A DNA stretch of 64,000 bases from Thermococcus piezophilus (GTDB lineage: Archaea; Methanobacteriota_B; Thermococci; Thermococcales; Thermococcaceae): positions 1,864,801 to 1,928,800 of the forward strand of contig NZ_CP015520.1 of the NCBI RefSeq assembly GCF_001647085.1, written 5' to 3'. A model generated the notes under the pieces. That model was given only the letters and a program-made list of their open reading frames with translations. It was not told where the DNA came from and made no database searches. Made by a program: the position numbers and the translations under genes. Positions 1 through 9,036 of the stretch are shown piece after piece; the stretch's first letter is position 1; the number at the start of each line of letters is the position of its first letter.

Positions 1-1539
1 ATACTCGTTGTCGATTCCAGCGCGGAAGTTTTAGTTCTGGACGAGAATTTAAGCTTTACCGCACCGGCGTGGGTTGAGCTACCTGCAACAAATGAAGGCA
101 AAGAGTACTTTCTTATCCTGAAAATCGACGGGTTGGAGGTAAAAATCCCAGTTCTGGTCAAGGAAGGTCTGACGACGATATTGAAGGTGAATGGTGGGAA
201 AATCTGGGAGGCTATTATGACTGAGGGCGCCAAACCTATTGAGCTGAAGTTCGAAGCACCGCTTAGACTGCCGCCGAAGCTCCCGGGCTCGGGCCAGCAC
301 TGGAATGTGCAGTGACGACGTACGGGCCGGTTGAGGGTAACGGGCCTGTATTTGAAGTCATGAAAAACGCCAGCGGAACCGGCTACATCCTGCTGTTCAA
401 CAACACGCCGGTTAGAGTGTGCGATGAGTACTATATAGTAGAAATCACCAGGATTGAAGACGGTTGGGCGTCGGTTGGACACTACCTCAACTGGACCAGC
501 TACGTTCCAGAATACTTGAGGGTTGATGTAAACTCCGACCCGCAGGGTTCCACGGTTCTCGTCTTTGGAGGGATCCTCAACGTGCCGAGGACGCCTTTAA
601 CACGCTCCTGCCTGTCATCAATGAAAGCATCCAAGGATACGGACTCGATTTTGCTGAAAGGCGGGTGGAGTTTGAGGTAAGTCCAACCAGAGAGTGCCCC
701 ATAACAGTCGCATCGAATATCAACTCATTCAATGGTGTCTCCCCCTACGTGGACTTCCTCGTGAAACCAGGTTCCGGAGAGAGAATCACGATAAACGTCA
801 ACTTTACCCGGATTATAAATGCCGTGAGCGTCAAAGTCGTTTATGGGATTCCTTCAGAGTACAGGAATCCCCCCAACGGGCTGGAGAGAACTTCAGATAA
901 TACCGAGAACACAAGCGGGAATGCTGGAAACGAGACAGTCAGAATTCCCAAACCGGAGAACGCGACGCTCTTGGTAGAGGCTCACCCGGAAGACGCAGAG
1001 GTTTAGGTGGACAGTAATCTCATGTGCATAGGCAAATGTACCCTGAACCGGACCCCTGGAGAGCACAAGGTCGCAGGATATACCGAGGGGTTTGTGGAGT
1101 GAAGCAGGAAGGTGGTGCTCTCACCGGGTGAGCGTTTGGCCCTGAACATGACCCTCCTACCGTATCCTAAGTTCCAGGTAGTTTCAGTACCTGGGGGTGC
1201 AGGGCTTTACATCGACGGAAAGACCGCGAACTGCACAACGCCCTGCAACATCACCCTTACTCCCGGAACGCACACGCTGGTCTTTAAGAAGGAGGGCTTC
1301 AGGGACTACGAGACGATGGTTAGAGCGCACGCTGGAGACAGCGGCGTTATCTCGGTAGCACTCACCGACCTGAGCGGCAGAAAGTACTCGTTGGACCCCC
1401 GGATAAAAGAAGGGAACCAGAACAAATGGCCCCAAAGGAGGGAACAAAGAGCAAGCTTCCAGTATCCCCTACCACCGCCTACGTGCTCAGAGGCATTTTA
1501 ATCGTCGGAATTGGTGTACTGATTGCCAAGAAGCTTTGA
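1..1539 (+). pseudogene. Broken PEGA-domain, membrane-anchored surface protein (5' end outside window)
   Basis: The reading frame is open at base 1 (frame 1) to a TGA at 313-315, continues in frame 3 from about 312 to 680, then in frame 2 from about 665 onward, with in-frame stops at 1004-1006 and near 1100. The frame-2 part from 1112 contains a PEGA-like unit (GLYIDGKTANCTTPCNIT, then TPGTHTLVFKKEGF); a second, more decayed one lies at 960-1100. The C-terminal hydrophobic anchor (ILIVGIGVLIAKKL) is back in frame 1 and ends at 1539. Cys pairs and many N-x-S/T sites suit an extracellular protein. PEGA domains are typical of S-layer-associated or lipid-anchored surface proteins. Three frame changes and two stops make expression of a full protein unlikely. 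Function is unknown. Confidence 0.75.
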
Positions 1540-1549
1540 CCTTTCTTTT

Positions 1550-2011
1550 TTACCCAAACAGCCCTAGCGCCGGAACGAGTGTTATCGCCATACTTAGGAG
1601 TCCTCCGAGGATCAAGGCGAGAACGGCCATTCTCTTCTCGATGCCAAACAGGTAAGCGGCCAGAGCTCCCGTCCATACGCCCGTTCCAGGGAGGGGTATG
1701 GCGACAAAGATAGTCAGCCCGAGGAAGCCCCATCTCTCAACGTAGGGATGGGCCTTTTTCCTCACGCGCTCCACGTAGTAAAGGTAGAGCCTCGCGATTT
1801 TCTCAAGGGGGGTCTTTTCCAGCCAGAGCATCAGCTTGTCCAGGTAAGGGAGCGTAATCGGAAGAACCAGCGATAGTATCAGGACACCGAGGGAAGCCAC
1901 TATCAGGGTCTCGTAGAGGGGATATCCTTTTCCTATACCGTAAACTATGGCATACCTACCTTCAAAGGTCGGGAGGAGTGAGAGGAGAAAAACCCTCAGG
2001 AGCTCATTCAA
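1550..2011 (-). CDS. Small multidrug export family membrane protein (COG2426/PF06695 type)
   Basis: About 153 residues with four to five hydrophobic segments. The signature near the N-terminus, LPTFEGRYAIVYGIGKGY, and the glycine/proline-rich IPLPGTGVWTGALAAYLFG are typical of the COG2426 family, named 'small multidrug export protein' although transport has hardly been tested. The protein should sit in the cytoplasmic membrane. A TTG at 2009-2011 is the best start: it overlaps the stop of the upstream PAP2 gene and follows a GGGGGTG-like ribosome binding site. An in-frame TTG at 2041 would overlap the upstream gene by 38 bases. It is probably co-transcribed with the PAP2 phosphatase. Family assignment is good; substrate is unknown. 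Confidence 0.8.
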   Translation of the reverse strand: MNELLRVFLLSLLPTFEGRYAIVYGIGKGYPLYETLIVASLGVLILSLVLPITLPYLDKLMLWLEKTPLEKIARLYLYYVERVRKKAHPYVERWGFLGLTIFVAIPLPGTGVWTGALAAYLFGIEKRMAVLALILGGLLSMAITLVPALGLFG

Positions 2012-2627
2012 CCCGGAGCACCCCCAGTTTGAGCCTTTCAACGACGGTATTGTAAACTGGAAGCCAGCGGCTCTCGGCGACCCTGGTCAGAATATAAAGC
2101 CAGGGAGCGAGGATTAGGCTGAAGAGAACATCGCTGAGCCAGTGGTAGTGGAGGAGGAGCCTCGTAAAGGTTATGGCTAAGGCGTAGACCCAAAAGAGTG
2201 GCTTGAGCCTCTCCCAACGGTCGTCTCCATAGGCTGCTATCAATGCAGCCCTGAAGGTGTGGCCGGACGGAAAAGAGCCGGAGCTAAAGGCCCCCGCCAC
2301 CGGCAGGGGTCTCGGCCTCGGAACCCCCAGAGTGAACTTCAACAAACCGACCACAGCCAGTCCAGCAAAGGCAGCAATGACGAAGGCGAACGTCTCCCTG
2401 GAGAGCCTCTCCCTCTCGCGCCAGTCGAGAAAAATTGCGAGAAATACAAACGCAAAAAAAGGCATATCATCGCCGAGAAACGTGAACGCGCGAACCAAAG
2501 GAGTATCGACGAGAGGGATGGCAGAGTTTACAGCCCGGTTTATCCAATCGAACAGGCCCGCCAGCTGGGCAATGAAAACGATTGCAAGGGCAACCGTGAG
2601 GATTGTAAGCTTTCTTCTCTCGTCCAT
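2004..2627 (-). CDS. PAP2-family membrane phosphatase
   Basis: A 207-residue polytopic protein with the three PAP2 active-site motifs in order: KFTLGVPRPRP (K-x6-RP) near residue 103, SGSFPSGHT (PSGH) near 119 and TRLLLHYHWLSDV (R-x5-H-x3-D) near 156. Family members remove phosphate from membrane-associated lipids such as phosphatidic acid or polyprenyl pyrophosphate. In archaea the likely substrate is an isoprenoid pyrophosphate or an ether-lipid phosphate, which is inference. All catalytic residues are present. It heads a two-gene minus-strand unit with the COG2426 protein downstream, sharing bases with that gene's start. Confidence 0.88.
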   Translation of the reverse strand: MDERRKLTILTVALAIVFIAQLAGLFDWINRAVNSAIPLVDTPLVRAFTFLGDDMPFFAFVFLAIFLDWRERERLSRETFAFVIAAFAGLAVVGLLKFTLGVPRPRPLPVAGAFSSGSFPSGHTFRAALIAAYGDDRWERLKPLFWVYALAITFTRLLLHYHWLSDVLFSLILAPWLYILTRVAESRWLPVYNTVVERLKLGVLRVE

Positions 2628-2667
2628 GGCACTCTGAAAAGGAAAACGACACTAAAAAAGCTTTCCA

Positions 2668-3249
2668 TTAGATAACGCCGGCTGCATAGAGCGCATGATA
2701 TGCCTTGAGCAGCGCCTGCTGGACTTTTTTTGGCCCGAATGTTCTGACTGCCCTTCCAAGGCCCTCGTTGTATATCCTGCGCAGTATGAAGTCCGTTTCC
2801 CGGTTCAGGTTCAGCTTTTCCTGGTTCTCCAGGTAAAGGCGGGCTATTTCATCGGGCTCGCGGTAGTTGAGCCCCTTAAGCCACTTGAGCGGGATACCGT
2901 CGTCGAAGCGCTTTATCATTTCAAAGCCTATAATCGTAACCTCGTCGTCGCCGTAGAGCTCGCCGTATATCTTGGAGAGCTCCCTGACCAACTGACCCAC
3001 GTCGGAAAAGCCGTCAAGCTTTGCATCTTCGTTAGTGAGCTCCTTGACCTTCTTCCGCTCAACGCGAGTTATCCTGACCTTGGCTATGGCAGTGTCGCTC
3101 GGCGTTATGACGAGGTAGACCTCGCTCCCCGGCTTGGCCTCGTAGTTTCCGTAGCGTATCGTCGTAACTTTGTCCCCACGCAGGATTCTGGATTTGTATG
3201 CGCTGTCAATCAGCATGAACTTCCTTATCTGAACGCTTTTCCCCCTCAC
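2668..3249 (-). CDS. ASCH-domain protein
   Basis: A 193-residue soluble protein. The N-terminal 110 residues resemble an ASCH domain, a PUA-like RNA-binding beta-barrel: [16 protein letters not shown], then PGSEVYLVI and [18 protein letters not shown], ending in [11 protein letters not shown]. The C-terminal 80 residues are helical and basic with no motif I recognise. ASCH proteins are proposed to bind RNA or act as coactivators; no specific role is known here. The start is a GTG at 3247-3249, nine bases after a strong GGAGG that lies inside the upstream HAD gene. The two genes overlap by 44 bases, so they are translationally coupled. Confidence 0.75.
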   Translation of the reverse strand: MRGKSVQIRKFMLIDSAYKSRILRGDKVTTIRYGNYEAKPGSEVYLVITPSDTAIAKVRITRVERKKVKELTNEDAKLDGFSDVGQLVRELSKIYGELYGDDEVTIIGFEMIKRFDDGIPLKWLKGLNYREPDEIARLYLENQEKLNLNRETDFILRRIYNEGLGRAVRTFGPKKVQQALLKAYHALYAAGVI

Positions 3250-3934
3250 TCGTCAACCTCCTGACTATGTTGAGAACATCTTCAAGAGAGTTAATGGTAA
3301 AGTCAGCGTACTCGAGGTAGTCCAGCTCGCGGTTGGCGTACTTCCCGTATTTAAACCACACGGTCTTCATGCCTACGTTCTTGGCACCGTATATGTCGGA
3401 GTACAGCCTGTCGCCGACCATGAGGGCCTCATGGGGCTCGGCGTTGAACCTCCCAAGGGCCTTCTTGAATATCTTTGGATGGGGCTTTTTGACGCCGACG
3501 AAGTCCGAGATAAAAACTGCATCGAAGTAGTCATCGAGCTCAAGGCGGAGTATCTTTTCCCACTGCTTTATCGGATTGCCGTCAGTGATAATACCGAGAC
3601 TGAGTCCCTCTCTCTTAAGCTCAAGCAGGACTTTTCTCGTACCCTTAACGCTTGTCAGGTGGGCAAACTTGGTGTTGTGATACGCTATAACTCCAGCCGC
3701 CACCCATTTGGGGTCGTAAGGAAGATCAAGACGGCGCAGAAGGTAATCAAAATGCCTGCCGAAGTTGCTCCCGTACTCGTTTATCAGTTCACGGAGCTCG
3801 TGATAGGTAGTGTCGAAATCAACTGGAAGACCGTGTCTCACCATGTTCTCTATCGCGTTCCTCCGTGCCATCTCGGCCAGTTTGGACGTGTCCACGATGG
3901 TATCGTCAAGGTCAAAAAACACGACCTTTATCAT
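3206..3934 (-). CDS. HAD-superfamily hydrolase (TIGR02253-like)
   Basis: About 242 residues. Motif I is [11 protein letters not shown] at residue 5, motif II is GIITDGNP, motif III is the Lys of KKPHPKIF, and motif IV is [14 protein letters not shown], so the Mg-dependent phosphatase core is complete. The insertion between motifs I and II suggests a class C1 cap. Related Thermococcales proteins are annotated as small-molecule phosphatases of the TIGR02253 group; the substrate cannot be read from sequence. The ATG at 3932-3934 is preferred because GGTGGGGAG lies just before it. The operon continues into the ASCH gene by overlap. Confidence 0.82.
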   Translation of the reverse strand: MIKVVFFDLDDTIVDTSKLAEMARRNAIENMVRHGLPVDFDTTYHELRELINEYGSNFGRHFDYLLRRLDLPYDPKWVAAGVIAYHNTKFAHLTSVKGTRKVLLELKREGLSLGIITDGNPIKQWEKILRLELDDYFDAVFISDFVGVKKPHPKIFKKALGRFNAEPHEALMVGDRLYSDIYGAKNVGMKTVWFKYGKYANRELDYLEYADFTINSLEDVLNIVRRLTSEGEKRSDKEVHAD

Positions 3935-3968
3935 CTCCCCACCCGCCATTAGTTGTGCTTTGGGTAAT

Positions 3969-4382
3969 TTAACCTTTCTCCAAATCCAGAAACGGGCCCT
4001 TCTTCCTGGCGCCCTGCTCCCGGGCCCATCTCAGAGCCTGAAAGTACTCGTCCTCGGCCATCAGTTCGTCCAGGAGATCCTCCAGCTTCCACGTCAGGGA
4101 AGTCTGAGTGGTAGTGGCGAATATGATCCTTCCGAGGTCGAGGGATCGGACGGTTTTTATTGCATCTTTGAGGGTCTCGTTATCAACGCCGTGCATTATT
4201 ACGAACTTCCTCAGATGCCAGTAGCAGGAACCGCTCAGCGTCCCAGCCTTTTCCACTACATCCCCCACGATCCAGTCCCTGCAGTACTCGGGAACCTCAA
4301 AGACGCTGAGTCCATTGAGGGCTTCCTTTACGACATTTGCTTCTTCCTCGTTAAAACCAATGAGAAAAACCTTCACCTTCAT
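3969..4382 (-). CDS. DUF3783-type hypothetical protein
   Basis: A 137-residue soluble protein without signal or membrane segments. It starts as a beta-alpha unit ([21 protein letters not shown]) and ends with a helical stretch carrying [16 protein letters not shown]. The C-terminal part, with [19 protein letters not shown], resembles the DUF3783 family, whose function is unknown. Its ATG overlaps the TGA of the sir2 gene (ATGA at 4379-4382), so the two are in one transcript. No catalytic motif is visible. Confidence 0.6.
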   Translation of the reverse strand: MKVKVFLIGFNEEEANVVKEALNGLSVFEVPEYCRDWIVGDVVEKAGTLSGSCYWHLRKFVIMHGVDNETLKDAIKTVRSLDLGRIIFATTTQTSLTWKLEDLLDELMAEDEYFQALRWAREQGARKKGPFLDLEKG

Positions 4383-5134
4383 CTTACCAGCCCCTCAATC
4401 CTCTCCATCAGTTTTTCCATCGCCTCGCCAGCGGGACAGCGGAGGAATACGTCGGCTATGGGCGTAATCCCGCTCTCCTCTGGGTTTACCTCAATGACTT
4501 TGCCCCCGGTTTCCTTGACTATCTGGGGGATGTACGCGGCCGGATACACCACGCCGCTCGTTCCTATGACGAGCACCAAGTCAGCCCTCTCCGCGAGCCT
4601 GAAGGCCTCCTCCAGTGCTTTTCTCGGCAGGGGCTCTCCGAACCAGACCACATCGGGCCGCAGGAGGGAACCACACTCCGGACACTTCGGAAGGTCTTTC
4701 TCTTTCAGAAACTCTTCCAGGCGACCGCTCTCCTTCAGGTTCTCCTTATAGTCGCAGGAGGTGCACCTAACGCGAAAGATGTTGCCGTGGAGCTCGATTA
4801 GATTCTTAGTCCCAGCCTCGCGGTGCAGATCATCAACGTTCTGAGTTATAACCGCCTTGAGGATTCCCATCCTTTCGAGCTCAGCTAAGGCGTAGTGAGC
4901 GGGGTTTGGCCTGGCCTTCCCTATCAGCTCCATCCTCCATTTGTAGAAGCTCCAGACGAGATGGGGATCCCTCCTGAAGGCCTCTGGGGTGGCGAGCTCC
5001 TCTGGTCTGTGCGTCTTCCACAGGCCGTTGGAGCCCCTGAAGGTCGGAACCCTGCTCTCGGCGCTTATCCCGGCCCCGGTAAAAGCAATCGCAAACCTCG
5101 AGCGGGCGAGCAGTTTGGCCGCTTCTTCTATCAT
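4379..5134 (-). CDS. cobB: NAD-dependent protein deacylase, Sir2 family (class III type)
   Basis: About 251 residues with the complete sirtuin core: [11 protein letters not shown] for NAD binding, [13 protein letters not shown], the catalytic His in IELHGNIF, two zinc-binding pairs (CTSC and CPEC), [18 protein letters not shown] and VNPEESG. The FYKWR sequence has Tyr and Arg spaced as in Sirt5-like enzymes, where they bind the carboxylate of succinyl- or malonyl-lysine, so desuccinylation is likely alongside deacetylation (inference from family knowledge). The frame is open 54 codons further upstream, but that part is not sirtuin-like. The ATG at 5132-5134 follows AGGTG at proper spacing. 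In Thermococcales such enzymes could act on Alba and metabolic proteins. Confidence 0.88.
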   Translation of the reverse strand: MIEEAAKLLARSRFAIAFTGAGISAESRVPTFRGSNGLWKTHRPEELATPEAFRRDPHLVWSFYKWRMELIGKARPNPAHYALAELERMGILKAVITQNVDDLHREAGTKNLIELHGNIFRVRCTSCDYKENLKESGRLEEFLKEKDLPKCPECGSLLRPDVVWFGEPLPRKALEEAFRLAERADLVLVIGTSGVVYPAAYIPQIVKETGGKVIEVNPEESGITPIADVFLRCPAGEAMEKLMERIEGLVR

Positions 5135-5309
5135 GAGTACACCTATGTCGGCAGTCCTTAAAAATCCTGCCCGGCTTTGAAATCCTTTCAGCACATGCAG
5201 CATACATTGTAAAAAGTTTACTTTTTTCACCATCTTCCGAAACAGCCCCTGCTTAGTTGCCAACAAAAGGAAAAGAGCACGTGAATAAACCTTCAATTCT
5301 GCGGTAAGG

Positions 5310-5319
5310 TTTATATTTT
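5310..5319 (+). promoter_or_regulatory. TATA box of glyA promoter
   Basis: TTTATATTTT lies about 32 to 41 bases before the glyA ATG, preceded by a purine-rich BRE-like stretch (GGTAAGG). Initiation some 25 bases downstream would give a short leader containing GAGGTG (5339-5344) as ribosome binding site. Confidence 0.6.
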
Positions 5320-5350
5320 ATCTGCTCAAACCTCTATCGAGGTGTTTCCC

Positions 5351-6634
5351 ATGGAGAACAGATATAAGATGTACAGGGACAAGGTTATTGAATATCTGGA
5401 CGCCCACGAGAATTGGAGGAGCTCGACTATAAACCTCATCGCAAGTGAGAACATCACTTCTCCGAGCGTCAACCGCGCTGTTTCTAGCGGCTTTATGCAC
5501 AAGTACGCCGAGGGCTGGCCCAGACAGAGGTATTATCAGGGCTGTAAGTACGTTGATGAGGTCGAGCTCATCGGTGTTGACCTCTTCTGCAAGCTATTTG
5601 GAAGCGACTTTGCTGACCTCAGACCTATATCCGGAACCAACGCCAACCAGGCAGTTTTCTTCGGTCTCACCCAGCCGGGAGACAAGGCTATCGTTCTGCA
5701 CACATCCCATGGTGGCCACATAAGCCACATGCCATTCGGAGCCGCTGGAATGAGGGGCCTTGAAGTCCACACCTGGCCCTTTGACAATGAGGAGTTCAAC
5801 ATCGACGTTGACAAGGCCGCTCAGCTCATTCGTGAGCTCGAGCCAAGAATAGTCGTCTTCGGTGGTTCGCTCTTCCCGTTCCCACACCCGGTCAAGGAAC
5901 TTGCTCCGGTGGCCAAGGAAGTCGGTGCTTATGTCATGTACGACGCAGCCCACGTGCTCGGTCTCATTGCCGGAAAGCAGTTCCAGGACCCACTCAGGGA
6001 GGGAGCAGATATAATCACCGCCTCGACCCACAAGACCTTCCCAGGACCGCAGGGCGGTATAATCCTCTACAAGAACTTCGGTGAGGACGTCGCCAAGCTC
6101 CAGTGGGCCATTTTCCCGGGTGTCCTCAGCAACCACCACCTCCATCACATGGCCGGAAAGGTCATCACCGCTGCCGAGATGCTCGAGTACGGTGAGAGGT
6201 ACGCGACCCAGATTGTCAAAAACGCCAAGGCCCTCGCCGAGGCCCTCGCCGAGGAGGGCTTCAAGGTCATTGGCGAGGACAAGGACTACACCGAGAGCCA
6301 CCAGGTCATTGTCGATGTTAGCGATCTCCACGAGGCCGCCGGCGGCTGGGCCGCGCCGCTCCTCGAGGAGGCAGGCATAATCCTCAACAAGAACCTCCTG
6401 CCGTGGGACCCGCTTGAGAAGGTCAACACCCCGAGCGGCCTCAGGATAGGCGTCCAAGAGATGACCAGGGTGGGAATGCTCGAAGACAACATGAAGGACA
6501 TAGCGGTCTTCATGAGGCGCGTCCTCATCGACAAAGAGGACCCGAAGAAGGTCATGAAGGAGATCGCCGAGTACAGAAAGGAGTACCAGAAGGTCTACTA
6601 CTCCTTCGACTACGGCCTCCCGATGAAGGAGTGA
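5351..6634 (+). CDS. glyA: Serine hydroxymethyltransferase
   Basis: A 427-residue PLP enzyme interconverting serine and glycine with transfer of a one-carbon unit to a pterin cofactor (tetrahydromethanopterin-like in archaea). It has the N-terminal INLIASENITSPSVNRAVSS, the pyridoxal-binding Asp in VMYDAAHVLGLIAG, and the Schiff-base lysine in TASTHKTFPGPQGG. Length matches archaeal GlyA. The ATG at 5351 is chosen because GAGGTG lies six bases upstream; an in-frame GTG at 5342 overlaps that site. Codon use is GC-rich, as for a highly expressed gene. It is monocistronic and ends in a T6 run. Confidence 0.95.
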   Translation: MENRYKMYRDKVIEYLDAHENWRSSTINLIASENITSPSVNRAVSSGFMHKYAEGWPRQRYYQGCKYVDEVELIGVDLFCKLFGSDFADLRPISGTNANQAVFFGLTQPGDKAIVLHTSHGGHISHMPFGAAGMRGLEVHTWPFDNEEFNIDVDKAAQLIRELEPRIVVFGGSLFPFPHPVKELAPVAKEVGAYVMYDAAHVLGLIAGKQFQDPLREGADIITASTHKTFPGPQGGIILYKNFGEDVAKLQWAIFPGVLSNHHLHHMAGKVITAAEMLEYGERYATQIVKNAKALAEALAEEGFKVIGEDKDYTESHQVIVDVSDLHEAAGGWAAPLLEEAGIILNKNLLPWDPLEKVNTPSGLRIGVQEMTRVGMLEDNMKDIAVFMRRVLIDKEDPKKVMKEIAEYRKEYQKVYYSFDYGLPMKE

Positions 6635-6644
6635 TTCCATCTCC

Positions 6645-6650
6645 TTTTTT
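6645..6650 (+). terminator. T-run terminator after glyA
   Basis: Six T residues eleven bases after the glyA stop, matching the oligo-T signals that end archaeal transcripts. Confidence 0.45.
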
Positions 6651-6774
6651 AATATCCTCGCGGAGTTAGGGACCAATAAGTGCTCCCTCTGTGCCCAGGC
6701 AGTTCACTTTACTCCCCCTTGAAGTTTTGAAAACCGTTAAGAACTTGGAAGTTAATACTTCTATGGTGGCTCAC

Positions 6775-7209
6775 ATGAGAAAAGCAGTCCCTGTGCTGTT
6801 GGCACTCCTGATAATTCCCGTGGCGTATTTCCTGGCTTCCTCCATGGGGGGAGATATTGGAGGAACTGACGAAATCCCCGCCGTTCCAGACGTCGTTCTG
6901 AAACTTGACAAGACGAGCTATGCCCCGGATGAGACTATGGTTTTAACAGTGGTCAACAACGCCGACTCGGAGGCAACAACCGGCTACGAATTCCAGCTTT
7001 ACAGACTTGAGAACGGCAACTGGAAGGAGGTAAACCTTGACATGGCCTTCATAGAGATAGCTATCATCATTGAACCCGGCAAGAGCTGGGAGCAGATAAT
7101 AGACCTCTCAAAGCTCAACATTGATCCGGGACACTACAAAATAGTCAAGAGCATCTTCGTGGGCAATGTAACTGTAAAGCCCGAGACCGAGTTTGACATC
7201 AAAAGATGA
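6775..7209 (+). CDS. Secreted or membrane-anchored Ig-like-fold protein
   Basis: About 144 residues from an ATG at 6775, chosen because GGTGG precedes it. The first 25 residues form a signal peptide or anchor (KAVPVLLALLIIPVAYFLAS). The mature part reads as a single beta-sandwich: VVLKLDKTSYAPDETMVLTVVNN, YEFQLYRLENGNWKEV, then a PGHYKIVKSIFVGN strand pair, similar to bacterial Ig-like domains. No catalytic residues stand out. A decayed paralogue follows directly, which suggests a tandem duplication. It probably acts at the cell surface; its partner is unknown. Confidence 0.65.
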   Translation: MRKAVPVLLALLIIPVAYFLASSMGGDIGGTDEIPAVPDVVLKLDKTSYAPDETMVLTVVNNADSEATTGYEFQLYRLENGNWKEVNLDMAFIEIAIIIEPGKSWEQIIDLSKLNIDPGHYKIVKSIFVGNVTVKPETEFDIKR

Positions 7210-7653
7210 ATGGAGGATAGCCCCTTGGAGAAGGCTCTACTGGTCTCGGCCATTATTCTTCTTTGGGGCTTAACCGGCCTCACGTCATCGTCAGCATTGA
7301 CAAAACAACCTATGCCCACTGGGAGAGGCCTGAGCTCACGGTGAGGAACATCGGCTTGATGCCGATCACTTTTGGCCAGGGGTACCTCATTACCGCTGGG
7401 AGAACGGGAGCTGGGTAAAGGCCAGCAGGGGCTCGTCTTCACGCTTCCGATTTATACTGTATTCCCCTTCAGCTCGTGGAAGCAGAAGATTCGCCTTGTT
7501 TACCTCCCTACAAATCAGTCCATAGGAGACCCCCGTTATTAACCCCGTTATTAACCACCACTGCCCCCAGGGAGATACAGGGTCGTTAAAGAGGTGTGCG
7601 GCTGGCCGAGGGGTTGCTAGAACTTCTCCGTCGAGTTTGAGGTAACTGGCTAG
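7210..7653 (+). pseudogene. Decayed paralogue of the upstream Ig-like secreted protein
   Basis: Pieces in several frames align with the gene at 6775-7209: an N-terminal hydrophobic stretch (KALLVSAIILLWG), VSIDKTTYAHWE, ENGSWVKASRG, PFSSWKQKIRLVYLP, PGRYRVVKEV and FSVEFEVTG before a TAG at 7651. At least three frame changes and a stop (CTAG near 7618) separate them. It lies immediately after the intact copy, so it is a broken tandem duplicate. Confidence 0.65.
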
Positions 7654-7754
7654 ATCCGGAAAGACTGGCATTACGATTGGACTGAATGCCCCATTTGTTT
7701 GGCAAAACTTTTTATTCCATCTCCCACTATTCTACCCTCAGCGGGGGTGAGGAG

Positions 7755-8084
7755 ATGAAGTTCTGTCCAAAGTGCGGCAGCATCATGCTTCCGGACAAGA
7801 AGAAGGGGGTTTTCGTCTGCCGTAAGTGCGGCTACGAGGAGCCCATTAACCCAGAGGACGCCAAGAAATACCGGATTACCCAGAAGGTCGAGCACAAGCC
7901 TGACGAAGGCATAATCATCGTAGAACAGGACGTGGCGACTCTGCCGAAGGTCAAAATAACCTGTCCAAAGTGCGGCAACGACGAGGCCTACTGGTGGGAG
8001 CTCCAGACGAGGGCTGGCGATGAGCCGAGCACGATATTCTACAAGTGTACCAAGTGCGGCCACGTATGGAGGTCCTACGAGTGA
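7755..8084 (+). CDS. tfs: Transcription factor S (TFIIS-like RNA cleavage factor)
   Basis: A 109-residue protein with two zinc ribbons. The N-terminal one resembles Rpb9/TFIIS (CPKCGS, then CRKCGYEE). The C-terminal one (CPKCGNDEAYWW, then CTKCGHVW) holds the acidic pair in TRAGDEPST that reaches the RNA polymerase active site and stimulates cleavage of backtracked transcripts. Size and motifs match archaeal TFS. The ATG follows GGGGTGAGGAG. It overlaps the next small gene by GTGA and is the first gene of a TFS, small protein, PCNA, Gins51 cluster seen in Thermococcales. Confidence 0.95.
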   Translation: MKFCPKCGSIMLPDKKKGVFVCRKCGYEEPINPEDAKKYRITQKVEHKPDEGIIIVEQDVATLPKVKITCPKCGNDEAYWWELQTRAGDEPSTIFYKCTKCGHVWRSYE

Positions 8085-8248
8085 ACGAGGAGGAAAAGTT
8101 CGAAGTGCTCAGGCGGCTTGCTGAGAAGGCCCTTAAGGAGCTTGAGGAGGCTTATAAAAGACTGCCCGAAACCGACAACGGAAAAGCTTATTTATTTCGG
8201 GGAAAAGAAAGGGTTAGGCTGATGCTCAATATATTGAAGGAGGGGTAA
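8081..8248 (+). CDS. Small conserved helical protein between TFS and PCNA
   Basis: A 55-residue charged, probably helical protein (VLRRLAEKALKELEEAYKR) with no catalytic motif. It starts with a GTG overlapping the TGA of tfs. The ribosome binding site GGAGGT lies inside tfs, so translation is coupled. The frame stays open upstream to 8045, but that part overlaps tfs. It ends two bases before the PCNA ATG. Function is unknown; position suggests a role with replication or transcription factors, which is inference only. Confidence 0.6.
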   Translation: MNEEEKFEVLRRLAEKALKELEEAYKRLPETDNGKAYLFRGKERVRLMLNILKEG

Positions 8249-8250
8249 AG

Positions 8251-9000
8251 ATGCCGTTCGAAATAGTTTTTGATGGTGCCAAGGATTTCGCCGATCTTAT
8301 TGCCACCGCGAGCAACCTCATAGACGAGGCTGCCTTTAAGGTAACAGAGGATGGAATTTCGATGCGCGCCATGGACCCGAGCAGAGTAGTTCTCATTGAC
8401 CTCAACCTCCCTGAGAGCATATTCAGCAAGTACGAGGTCGATGAAGAGGAAACCATAGGCATCAACATGGATCACTTCAAGAAGATACTCAAGCGCGGAA
8501 AGAACAAGGACACCCTTATCCTCAGGAAGGGCGACGAGAACTTCCTCGAAGTTACCTTTGAGGGAACCGCCAAGAGGACCTTCCGCCTTCCGCTCATAGA
8601 GGTTGAGGAGCTCGAGCTCGACCTTCCAGATCTGCCGTTTACCGCCAAAGTCGTCGTCCTCGGAGAGGTTCTCAAGGAGGCCGTAAAGGACGCTTCCCTC
8701 GTCAGTGACTCCCTAAAGTTCATCGCCAGGGAGAAAGAGTTTATAATGAAGGCCGAGGGCGAGACCAATGAGGTCGAGATAAAGCTTACCCTCGAGGACG
8801 AAGGTTTACTTGACCTTGAGGTCGAGGAGGAGACCAAGAGTGCCTACGGAATAAGCTACCTCGCCGACATGATCAAAGGCATCGGAAAGGCCGACGAAGT
8901 TATAATCCATTTCGGCAATGAGATGCCCCTCCAGATGGACTACCCGATAAGGGACGAGGGTAAGCTCACCTTCCTGCTCGCCCCAAGGGTTGAGGACTGA
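8251..9000 (+). CDS. pcn: DNA polymerase sliding clamp PCNA
   Basis: A 249-residue protein with the two-domain PCNA fold: FEIVFDGAKDFADLIATAS at the N-terminus, the interdomain region DLPFTAKVVVLGEVLKEAV, and the C-terminal LQMDYPIRDEGKLTFLLAP typical of Thermococcales clamps. The homotrimer encircles DNA and tethers polymerases, ligase, FEN1 and RFC-loaded partners through PIP-box contacts. The ATG is preceded by GGAGGGG. It lies in a replication cluster with Gins51 directly downstream. Confidence 0.96.
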   Translation: MPFEIVFDGAKDFADLIATASNLIDEAAFKVTEDGISMRAMDPSRVVLIDLNLPESIFSKYEVDEEETIGINMDHFKKILKRGKNKDTLILRKGDENFLEVTFEGTAKRTFRLPLIEVEELELDLPDLPFTAKVVVLGEVLKEAVKDASLVSDSLKFIAREKEFIMKAEGETNEVEIKLTLEDEGLLDLEVEEETKSAYGISYLADMIKGIGKADEVIIHFGNEMPLQMDYPIRDEGKLTFLLAPRVED

Positions 9001-9036
9001 TTTCCTTCCCCTTTCTTCATTTGGGCTGGTGGGAGC

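Noticed and set aside
3810..4751. 313-codon plus-strand ORF
   Set aside because: Runs antisense across DUF3783, HAD and sirtuin genes, which all have clear motifs.
5135..5296. 54-codon N-terminal extension of the sirtuin
   Set aside because: Not sirtuin-like and overlaps the divergent promoter region; a well-spaced AGGTG precedes the internal ATG at 5134.
5594..6676. Long antisense ORF over glyA
   Set aside because: Shadow of the GC-rich glyA codons; glyA itself is unambiguous.
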